Source: Bacteroidota bacterium (GTDB lineage Bacteria; Bacteroidota; Bacteroidia; Chitinophagales; Saprospiraceae). From it: a stretch of DNA of 25,180 bases. The notes beneath the pieces are model-generated. The model searched no databases. It was not told the origin of the DNA and was given only the letters and a program-made list of their open reading frames with translations. The position numbers were made by a program, and so were the translations under genes. This document shows positions 7,873-15,002 of the stretch, one piece after another (within the stretch, counting starts at the first letter, position 1; each line of letters starts with the position of its first letter). Location: assembly GCA_029573365.1 (NCBI GenBank), contig JAKQGD010000323.1:1-25180 (forward strand). Direction: 5' to 3'.

Positions 7873-9135
7873 TTACATTTTTACATCAAAGGTATAGCTG
7901 TCTTTGTTGTCATCGTTGGTAACCTTGATAGATTTAACTACAAGAAGGTAATGTTTGTCTCCGTTTTTAACTACAAAAAGATCGCCCGGATTGACTTTGT
8001 TAGATACATCTCTCTGGCCATCCGTGCTTTTTTGTGTGAAGTTTACGCCATTGGCAAAAAGGGCCACAATCTGCTCGTTATAGGTAACCTGATCAAATGA
8101 GAAAGACTCGGAAACACCATTTGTGCCTTTGACTATATATTTGACAACTGAACCATTCATGCCGGAAATTTGCTGCTTCCATGTCGGGTCATTCTGCAGA
8201 TTGATAATACCTTCATCCCTGATTTCTGCCTTGGCAGTGTTAGGGTCAGAAGATACTGTTCCGGTACTCGTTCCAGTATCGAGGTCGAGACCTCCCTGGC
8301 CGGAAGGACCAGACTGATTAAGGAGAATGCCTTCAAGGACAGATACCGGGGTGCCTACGCCTACATTGATATTCCTTACTGAAGACTGGCCATACTCATC
8401 GATAAATTTGACTGTGTACTTGTATGTACCTGACTGAGCAGGAGCCCTAAATATCAGCTCCTTATTGAAGCTTTCCTGGTCAGCAGCCGGAATGTTGAGA
8501 GGATTGGTGCTAAATGGAGCCTGAAGACTTTCATAGAAAAGCCTGGAAACATCCGTTGCCGTAACATCGTTTATCAGCACTTCGATCTTGCTGAGTTTGC
8601 CACTTCCTTTTGCCACTTTAAATACAGCAGCAAATAGTCCGTTGGGTAAAACTGTTACCATCTGGTCTACAGATGGCTCGGCTATTACCGGAGGATTGCC
8701 GGTAGTTGTGATATTGATAGACTTGGTTGTGGTGTTGCCCTGATCATCGGCTACAACAAAGCTGTAAAGCTTAGTGCTGATGTCAGTGTGGGCAGTAATC
8801 TGGATGGTAAGGTCAAATGCTGTAGTATTGCCCCCGGAAAGTGCCAGAGGGTTACCACTTACACCACCAGCATAACTGACTCTGGCAAGGTCAACCTTTG
8901 TGCCGGCTTCCTGGATGGTGATGGATTTCATAGGGTTGTCACCCTTAGTGCCCGTAAGATTTACTTTAAATACCTGACCGATGCCTACAGTAGCGTCAGT
9001 GCTCACCAGGTCTGTACCTGCAGCCAGACTTATTGATGGGTTCTGTACTCCTGGGTCGATGGTGCCGTCTTCGCATGACTGGAATACCAGTGTAAAAAGC
9101 GTAAAGACAAAAAGGCTCTTAAAAATTGATTTCAT
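7873..9135 (-). CDS. Predicted outer-membrane/periplasmic lipoprotein with Ig-like repeats, function unknown
   Basis: The 420-residue protein starts with a signal peptide (MKSIFKSLFVFTLFTLVFQSC). The lipobox cysteine is residue 21 and is followed by two acidic residues (CEDG). This only weakly resembles the acidic lipoprotein export signal that sends some Bacteroidota lipoproteins to the cell surface. The body looks like two or three Ig/PKD-like beta domains, with recurring patterns such as KSITIQEAGTKVDLARV, LSKIEVLINDVTATDVSRL and GTYKYTVKFIDEYGQSS. A glycine/serine/threonine-rich linker follows (about QSGPSGQGGLDLDTGTSTG), then a C-terminal beta segment ending SYTFDVKM. I recognise no enzyme motif. 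It is probably monocistronic, with its own terminator and a 113-base gap to the next gene. The lipoprotein assignment is secure; the role is unknown. Confidence 0.8.
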   Translation of the reverse strand: MKSIFKSLFVFTLFTLVFQSCEDGTIDPGVQNPSISLAAGTDLVSTDATVGIGQVFKVNLTGTKGDNPMKSITIQEAGTKVDLARVSYAGGVSGNPLALSGGNTTAFDLTIQITAHTDISTKLYSFVVADDQGNTTTKSINITTTGNPPVIAEPSVDQMVTVLPNGLFAAVFKVAKGSGKLSKIEVLINDVTATDVSRLFYESLQAPFSTNPLNIPAADQESFNKELIFRAPAQSGTYKYTVKFIDEYGQSSVRNINVGVGTPVSVLEGILLNQSGPSGQGGLDLDTGTSTGTVSSDPNTAKAEIRDEGIINLQNDPTWKQQISGMNGSVVKYIVKGTNGVSESFSFDQVTYNEQIVALFANGVNFTQKSTDGQRDVSNKVNPGDLFVVKNGDKHYLLVVKSIKVTNDDNKDSYTFDVKM

Positions 9136-9248
9136 GATTACTATTTTGTTTTATAAAATGACTGATTTCTCAATTTAAATGACGAGTAAAGGTTTTATTG
9201 GTCACCCATGGCCTGTGGCAATAACATTTTATTAAATATCCACGGCGT

Positions 9249-10025
9249 TTATCTTTCGTATGGTGCAAAATTGGACAATTTCAGGGTCCAGTCGTAGCTG
9301 TCAGTGACCAGTTCTGTTTTTTTGTCAGGAATGAGTTCAAAACGAATCAGAATATTTTTAACTCCTTCGAGCCCACCAAAATCTCCTCTGAACCAGGTAA
9401 ACAAGGGGGTCACGCGGGCAGATTTCTTGGAAGCATCATACTTGGTATAACGACCCAGGTAAGCCTCCGCTGCAGAATCCAGTTGGGCTCTGACATTGTC
9501 AACATAGTAGGTTCTGACAGGTGGGCATGAAGCAGCACCGCAGTTGAGCCCAAAATGCAGTCTCCAGTCCACTTTTTCTACCCTCAGCATTTTTTCTGTC
9601 TTGTCAGGAAATAGCCTTGAAAAATAGCCCAGAAACAACTCATTTTGTGATCTTCTCAAAATACCGTGTTCGATGTCATTAAAACTAAAGAGCCTGCCAC
9701 CTATGTTTATCTGCTTCTTTTTGAAAAACGCTGTCCGGTCTTTGTACAATTCAGGATTTTTGGTGAGGACCACCTGAATATAAGCATTGTAAATATTGAT
9801 CCAGAATGCCAGTTTCTGGTCGTCTGTTGCCACTTGATTGGCCAGTTGATCCAGTTTGCAATATTCAAATGTTTTTTGGTACGTCTCTGTATTTTCCTTG
9901 TTTCGCAAGGCCCCTACAAATTCCTCGGCTGTTCTGATGTAATTGACTGGTACATTTCCACACATGGCTTCTTGTTTGACAAGGCCAAATGCTAAAAACA
10001 TAGTTAAAAAGATTATCCGTATCAT
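9249..10025 (-). CDS. DUF547 domain protein, probably exported
   Basis: The 258-residue protein has an N-terminal hydrophobic stretch (IIFLTMFLAFGLV, residues 4-16) that looks like a signal peptide. The conserved DUF547 core follows: AFWINIYNAY (73-82), FNDIEHGILR (115-124), HFGLNCGAASCPPVR (157-171) and FTWFRGDFGG near residue 215. The conserved Asn, His and Cys residues resemble a catalytic site, and a papain-like or transglutaminase-like relation has been suggested for the family, but no activity is established to my knowledge. The gene lies 120 bases downstream of the GH13 gene on the same strand and may be read from the same transcript. The intervening 120 bases show no gene or terminator. 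Confidence 0.88.
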   Translation of the reverse strand: MIRIIFLTMFLAFGLVKQEAMCGNVPVNYIRTAEEFVGALRNKENTETYQKTFEYCKLDQLANQVATDDQKLAFWINIYNAYIQVVLTKNPELYKDRTAFFKKKQINIGGRLFSFNDIEHGILRRSQNELFLGYFSRLFPDKTEKMLRVEKVDWRLHFGLNCGAASCPPVRTYYVDNVRAQLDSAAEAYLGRYTKYDASKKSARVTPLFTWFRGDFGGLEGVKNILIRFELIPDKKTELVTDSYDWTLKLSNFAPYER

Positions 10026-10145
10026 GCCTTATAAACTACTTATCTATCGTCTATGTTAACGACCTGGTACGTATTTGATATTTCCTTAACAAAAAAATCT
10101 CTCTTGCTGGCATCAGTAGAGATTTGTTTCTGTTCATGCAAACTA

Positions 10146-11612
10146 TCAGTTTGAGGACAAAACGAGATAACTCCAGGGTGTAAATTCGATGGAGGCTCCT
10201 TCTTTGAGTTCGTAAGAATGTCCTGCAAAGACGTCGTTGTACATACCTCCGTAACCAGTGCCGATAAGTTTTGCTACCTGTGGTTTGGATGACATGTTGA
10301 TCAGCACAACAGCTTTGTCGCCGTCTTTTTCGCGGATGAAGGCGTATATGTGGTTATCATTGCCGGTAGAAATTTTAACAAGAGGCCCTCCCCAGCTACC
10401 ATTCCACAAGGCCTTGTTCCTGTGCTTCAAGTCAAAAAGAGTCTTGTAAAATCCGGCATATAAATAGTCTCCCCATGCTATGCTGTCTTTCTTAAAGAAT
10501 TCCAGCTGCTTGTCCATTGCAGATTCCTGACCTGTATATACCAACGGCAGTCCGGGTATGGTGGCTGTCAAAACAGCAAAAGCCTTGTGTCCGTCGCCCA
10601 TCCTTTCGAATTCAGTGCCGGCCCAGGAGTTTTCATCGTGGTTTGATGTAAACTGCATCTGGTAGCCTTTCTGGTATTGCTTTGCCTTTTTGGCCATGAT
10701 GGTATCTATGCTCAGAGCATTTTTGATCTTTACGTGTTTTTCGCCTTCCTTGACATTGCCCTGCACCACATTGGCGGCCTTTTTGCGGTTTGCTCCCTGT
10801 GATGCAGCAATTTCATTCAGGTTATGGTGCATTTCCCACCCATAATCTGCTATAAAGGTACCATTGTTGACAATATCAGGCACTTCTCCTTCCGAAAGCA
10901 TAAAAAGTGGCTTAATTTTGTAAAGGCTATCGGCACATTGGGCCCAGAAATCTACAGGTACACCATGTGCCACATCCATACGGTATCCGTCTATCCCTGT
11001 CTCATTGATCCAGAATTTAAGGGCATCAATCATACCAATCCTCATTTCCTTGTTATCAAAGTTGAGGTCGGCCACATCGGTCCATCCCCACGGCTTGCCC
11101 GTGTTGTAGTCTATAGGATCTGTAATGTTACCGTTTTTATCTTTGGTATACCAGTCAGGATGCTCTGTAATCCAGGGATTGTCCCACCCTGTATGGTTGG
11201 GTACCCAGTCAATGATGATGTACATACCTGCATCGTGTATGGCCTGGACCATATGTTTAAAATCTTCCAGCGTGCCATATTCGGGGTTGGTGTTGTAGTA
11301 ATCAGCCACAGAATAAGGGCTGCCCAGCTCTCCTTTTCTGTTTTTTACACTGATGGGATTTACAGGCATAAACCATAGTAGGTCGATGCCCATTTCCTTG
11401 AGTCTGGGTATCTGGCTTTCGAATGCCTTGAAAGTATTGTCCTTAAGATAGTGCCTGAGGTTTACTTCATATATCACGGCATTTTTATGCCAGTCCGGTA
11501 CCCGGGGTTTTTCTATAACTTGAGTGGCCGGCTCCTGAGGCTTTTGTCTGCACGAAACCATGATAAGCCCTGCGATGATGGTGATAACCGATATAAGGAA
11601 GGAGTATTTCAT
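10146..11612 (-). CDS. GH13 alpha-amylase-family glycosidase, lipoprotein
   Basis: This is a 488-residue (beta/alpha)8-barrel enzyme of the alpha-amylase family, expected to act on alpha-glucans or malto-oligosaccharides outside the cytoplasm. A type II signal peptide ends at the lipobox cysteine 21 (AGLIMVSC). The conserved GH13 regions are present: region I DWVPNH (135-140), region II GYRMDVAHG (209-217, nucleophile Asp213), region III MLSEGEVP (acid/base Glu probably 241) and region IV FTSNHDENSW (321-330, with Asp326). A C-terminal beta domain ends at residue 488. No SusC/SusD pair, transcriptional regulator or other glycosidase is next to it, so it is not in a typical polysaccharide utilisation locus. 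It starts 36 bases after the deoxyhypusine-synthase-like gene and may share its transcript. The exact substrate is unknown. Confidence 0.92.
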   Translation of the reverse strand: MKYSFLISVITIIAGLIMVSCRQKPQEPATQVIEKPRVPDWHKNAVIYEVNLRHYLKDNTFKAFESQIPRLKEMGIDLLWFMPVNPISVKNRKGELGSPYSVADYYNTNPEYGTLEDFKHMVQAIHDAGMYIIIDWVPNHTGWDNPWITEHPDWYTKDKNGNITDPIDYNTGKPWGWTDVADLNFDNKEMRIGMIDALKFWINETGIDGYRMDVAHGVPVDFWAQCADSLYKIKPLFMLSEGEVPDIVNNGTFIADYGWEMHHNLNEIAASQGANRKKAANVVQGNVKEGEKHVKIKNALSIDTIMAKKAKQYQKGYQMQFTSNHDENSWAGTEFERMGDGHKAFAVLTATIPGLPLVYTGQESAMDKQLEFFKKDSIAWGDYLYAGFYKTLFDLKHRNKALWNGSWGGPLVKISTGNDNHIYAFIREKDGDKAVVLINMSSKPQVAKLIGTGYGGMYNDVFAGHSYELKEGASIEFTPWSYLVLSSN

Positions 11613-11648
11613 ATGATTTGTATTAAATAAGAATGTATTACACTTTAA

Positions 11649-12614
11649 TTACCAGCCCAGGACAATGGCAAATATAAGAGGTGCCACAATGGTGGCGTCG
11701 CTTTCGATAATGTATTTTGGAGTGTGGATGTCGAGCTTGCCCCACGTGATCTTTTCATTTGGAACCGCTCCTGAATACGAACCATAGCTTGTGGTACTGT
11801 CGCTGATCTGGCAGAAATAAGACCAAAAAGGTATGTCGTGCATTTCGAGGTCCTGATACAGCATGGGCACTACACAAATGGGAAAATCTCCGGCAATGCC
11901 TCCGCCTATCTGGAAAAACCCTATGCCCTTGCCTTCACTGTTTTTAACATACCAGTCTGCCAGCCACATCATGTATTCTATGCCACTCTTCATGGTCGAA
12001 GCTTTGAGTTTCCTTTTGATACAGTAGGAGGCAAATATATTGCCCATGGTGGAGTCTTCCCAGCCGGGGACCACAATAGGAATGTTTTTTTCGGCTGCAG
12101 CCAGCATCCATGAGTCCTTCGGATCTATTTCATAATACTGCTCAAGTACACCACTGAGCAGCATTTTATACATAAATTCGTGCGGAAAATATCTCTCGTC
12201 TTTGTTTTCTGCATCACTCCAGATGTCCCAAAGATGCTTTTGCAGTCTCCTGAATGCCTCCTCCTCGGGTATGCAGGTATCGGTAACTCTGTTGTAGTGG
12301 TTTTCCAGCAGCTCCCATTCATCCTGAGGGCTGAGATCACGATAATTGGGCACTCGTTTGTAATGAGAATGTGCCACAAGGTTCATGATGTCTTCTTCAA
12401 GATTGGCACCGGTACATGATATGATCTGCACTTTGTCCTGTCGTATCATCTCAGCCAGGGACTTGCCCAGTTCTGCTGTGCTCATGGCTCCTGCCAAGGT
12501 AATCATCATTTTGCCACCTTCGTTGAGGTGGGCGATATATCCATCTGCGGCATCGGTCAATGCTGCTGCATTGAAGTGCTTATAGTGGTGTTTTAGGAAT
12601 TTGGTAATCTGCAT
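11649..12614 (-). CDS. Deoxyhypusine-synthase-like protein (polyamine aminobutyl/aminopropyl transfer)
   Basis: The 321-residue protein belongs to the deoxyhypusine synthase family. Visible family motifs are GAMSTAELG (42-50), SCTGANLEED (66-75), VPGWEDSTMGN (183-192), the nucleotide-site loop IGGGIAGDFP (236-245) and SGAVPNEKITWGK (281-293). The last matches the eukaryotic SGARPDEAVSWGK, whose lysine forms the enzyme-substrate imine; here it is Lys293. Eukaryotic DHS moves the aminobutyl group of spermidine to eIF5A, a protein bacteria lack. By family knowledge some bacterial homologues make homospermidine-type polyamines, but the product here cannot be told from sequence. The gene follows the arginine-decarboxylase-like gene after 17 bases, which supports a polyamine role. 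It is shorter than human DHS (369 residues) at the N-terminus. Confidence 0.88.
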   Translation of the reverse strand: MQITKFLKHHYKHFNAAALTDAADGYIAHLNEGGKMMITLAGAMSTAELGKSLAEMIRQDKVQIISCTGANLEEDIMNLVAHSHYKRVPNYRDLSPQDEWELLENHYNRVTDTCIPEEEAFRRLQKHLWDIWSDAENKDERYFPHEFMYKMLLSGVLEQYYEIDPKDSWMLAAAEKNIPIVVPGWEDSTMGNIFASYCIKRKLKASTMKSGIEYMMWLADWYVKNSEGKGIGFFQIGGGIAGDFPICVVPMLYQDLEMHDIPFWSYFCQISDSTTSYGSYSGAVPNEKITWGKLDIHTPKYIIESDATIVAPLIFAIVLGW

Positions 12615-12631
12615 TTTAAAAATTTGGTCGT

Positions 12632-14041
12632 TTACTTGTTATTTTCATAACCGAGAATCTGGAGCATTTGTTCGACTGTCTGTTCGTCCCTATAAAGCCT
12701 GTCCACGATATTGCCTTTTTCGTCGCGGTCTATGATAATCTGTTTTGGTGAAGGTATGAGACAATGTTTTATACCACCATAACCACTAATGGCATCTTGG
12801 TATGCCCCTGTGTGGAAAAAGCCAAGATACAGGGGTTCTTCCGTTTCCGAATCATATACCGGAAGATATATTTCCTGATTCAGGTCTTCAGAATTATAAT
12901 AATCCGAATGGTCACAACTTATACCTCCAATGCTCACACGTGCATATTCATTGTCCCATTTATTGACCGGGAGGAGGATAAATTTTTCAAAAATGGACCA
13001 GGCATCCGGTATGGTATTCATAAGGCTGTTGTCGATCAGATACCAGAGTTCTGAATCATTTTGCTGCTTTTGTTCCAGTACAGAAAAGATGATGGCACCA
13101 CTTTCGCCTACGGTATATTTCCCAAATTCGGTAAATATGTTTGGCTCGTCGATGCCTTCTTCCTGACATACTTCTTTGATATTGGCGACAAGTTCATTGA
13201 TCATATACTTGTAATCGTACTCAAAGCCGAGGTTGTTTCTGATAGGCAGGCCCCCTCCCAGATTGATGGAATCGAGCGTAGGACAGATCTTCTTCATTTC
13301 TGCAAAAATCTTGAGGCCTTTTCTGAATTCTCCCCAGTAATACAGATTGTCCTTGATGCCGGAGTCAACAAAAAAATGAAGCATTTTTAACTTGACCCTT
13401 TTTTTCTTTGCCAGTTTGGATTTATAAAAATCGATAATCTCTGCACTTCGTATTCCCAGTCTTGACGTGTAATAAGCGGACTGTGGCTCTTCGTTTATTG
13501 CCATTCTTATACCAATGGTCAGGTCTTTTTTGGTGCGGTTATACAACCTGTCGAGTTCCGGTTTGCTATCCAGGACGGGGATCACATTTTCGTATCCGTC
13601 TTCTATCAGCCCTACAATTTTATCCAGGTAATCTTCAGTCTTATGGCCATTGTGAATCAAAATGGTTTTTTTGTTGATTTTACCTTTTTCGCTGAGTATC
13701 CTGATGATGTCTATGTCAAATGACGATGAGGTTTCCAGGTGTACATTGTGTTCCAGTGCTTCTTCAATCACATGAGAAAAGTGACAGCATTTGGTACAAT
13801 AGCAATAGAAATATTCGCCTTTGTAATTATTGGCCTTCATGGCCTTGTTAAAAAGATTTTTTGCTTTCTTGATCTGGTCTCCTATTCTGGGCAGGTAAGT
13901 CAACCTGAATGGAGTGCCATATTTGTCTATCAGATACTTCAGCGAGATCCCGTGGAAAGTGAGGCTTTCCTGATTGAGGTCAAAGCCCTCCTGGGGAAAA
14001 AAATAGGTCTGGTTTATAAGCTGAAAATATGTGTTTTTCAT
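12632..14041 (-). CDS. Arginine-decarboxylase-like PLP enzyme (alanine-racemase fold), short form
   Basis: The 469-residue protein has the fold-type III decarboxylase layout: an N-terminal PLP barrel and a C-terminal beta domain. The Schiff-base lysine is probably Lys84 in YCYCTKCCHF, which replaces the usual YAVKAN/YPIKVN. GGGLP (262-266) binds the PLP phosphate, TEFGKY at 304-309 sits where EPGR or ESGR is usual, and SCDHSD (375-380) carries the catalytic cysteine of the second active-site half. Homologues adjacent to DHS-like genes in Bacteroidota are usually named arginine decarboxylase, making agmatine, but this one is much shorter than E. coli SpeA (about 630-660 residues). Diaminopimelate, ornithine or carboxynorspermidine decarboxylase are alternatives. 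It is first in the likely operon with the DHS-like gene. The upstream 104 bases are AT-rich; TTTCTTTG on the minus strand is a one-mismatch -7 box. Confidence 0.78.
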   Translation of the reverse strand: MKNTYFQLINQTYFFPQEGFDLNQESLTFHGISLKYLIDKYGTPFRLTYLPRIGDQIKKAKNLFNKAMKANNYKGEYFYCYCTKCCHFSHVIEEALEHNVHLETSSSFDIDIIRILSEKGKINKKTILIHNGHKTEDYLDKIVGLIEDGYENVIPVLDSKPELDRLYNRTKKDLTIGIRMAINEEPQSAYYTSRLGIRSAEIIDFYKSKLAKKKRVKLKMLHFFVDSGIKDNLYYWGEFRKGLKIFAEMKKICPTLDSINLGGGLPIRNNLGFEYDYKYMINELVANIKEVCQEEGIDEPNIFTEFGKYTVGESGAIIFSVLEQKQQNDSELWYLIDNSLMNTIPDAWSIFEKFILLPVNKWDNEYARVSIGGISCDHSDYYNSEDLNQEIYLPVYDSETEEPLYLGFFHTGAYQDAISGYGGIKHCLIPSPKQIIIDRDEKGNIVDRLYRDEQTVEQMLQILGYENNK

Positions 14042-14145
14042 TGCGGGAAACCGGGATTATGAATTTAAAAAAATTTGGAGACAAAGAAACAATTTTTGCA
14101 GGTATTTAAAGGCCAAATAGTTGCAAATTATTGGATGGTTGCCTT

Positions 14146-14964
14146 TTATTTTTCAGGGGACCAAAATTCTTCGGCAGGTGTGACATATCCGGCTCCAAGG
14201 CCAAACAAGGCATAGTCGTATCTGGCAGGATCAGCCGGATCGAGGGCCCGCAAGTTATAGGTAATTTCTGTTACGGCTTTCCAGTCTGCTTGTCGGCGGG
14301 TGAGAAGCCCCAACATTCTGGCATACCGCTCTACGTGTATGTCGAGTGGAATCATAAGTCCTGAAGCCGGTATATGCTTCCACAATCCAAAATCCACATT
14401 TCTGTCATCATCCCTCACCATCCAGCGGAGAAACATATTGATACGCTTGCAGGCCGATCCGCTGTGCGGGTCAGGTACGTGTTTTCGGGTGCGAGCAGGG
14501 GCGTGGACGCTGTCAAAAAATCTGTAATGAAACGAGTGAAGTGCAGTGCCGGCGTCATAATGCTGTGGATTTCCGGTATAAAATGCAGACTCGAGGCTTT
14601 GGTTTTCTTTGTAGTGCCGACCCAGAAAGTCGATAAAATACAATAAATCATCAGGCTGAAATGTCCGGTGTACAAAGGTAGTAAGACGTCTGAGGTCAGT
14701 TGAAGAATGGTGCAGAACAAACTGATACGGACTGTTGTCCATGAGCTCCATCAGCAACAGTGATTTGTTGATGATGGCCCGTCGGTTGCCCCATGAAAAT
14801 ATGGCCGTAAAAAATGCGGAAATTTCGATATCCTCTCTGACCGAAAAACGGTGAGGTACAGATATGGGATCGTTTTCTATAAACGCCTGTGCATTGACCC
14901 TGTCGGCAAGTTGGTCCAGTAACTGCTTTAACCTGACTGCTTCACGGGATCCGGAGATTAACAC
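14146..14964 (-). CDS. TIGR02757 (DUF2400) family protein
   Basis: The 272-residue protein fits the TIGR02757/DUF2400 family, which is common in Bacteroidota. Conserved stretches are FFTAIFSWGNRR (51-62), the basic RKHVPDPHSGSACKRINMFL (160-179), GLWKHIPASGLMIPLDIHVE (193-212) and the C-terminal YDYALFGLG. The pattern of a G-rich helix region followed by PLDIHVER looks distantly like the helix-hairpin-helix DNA glycosylase fold (an 'LD-H' arrangement), but that is inference and no function is established to my knowledge. It begins 38 bases after the infB stop on the same strand and may be the last gene of the rimP operon. A 104-base gap separates it from the next gene on that strand. Confidence 0.87.
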   Translation of the reverse strand: MLISGSREAVRLKQLLDQLADRVNAQAFIENDPISVPHRFSVREDIEISAFFTAIFSWGNRRAIINKSLLLMELMDNSPYQFVLHHSSTDLRRLTTFVHRTFQPDDLLYFIDFLGRHYKENQSLESAFYTGNPQHYDAGTALHSFHYRFFDSVHAPARTRKHVPDPHSGSACKRINMFLRWMVRDDDRNVDFGLWKHIPASGLMIPLDIHVERYARMLGLLTRRQADWKAVTEITYNLRALDPADPARYDYALFGLGAGYVTPAEEFWSPEK

Positions 14965-15002
14965 TGATGTGACGGTTTACCCCAAAAAATCAATGCTGAC
15001 AA

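Noticed and set aside
10824..11378. Open frame of 184 codons on the plus strand inside the GH13 gene
   Set aside because: It is antisense to the conserved catalytic barrel and its translation has no coherent domain.
14042..14145. Upstream region of the decarboxylase considered for a riboswitch or polyamine-responsive leader
   Set aside because: Only about 100 AT-rich bases are present, without a convincing multi-stem structure or upstream reading frame.
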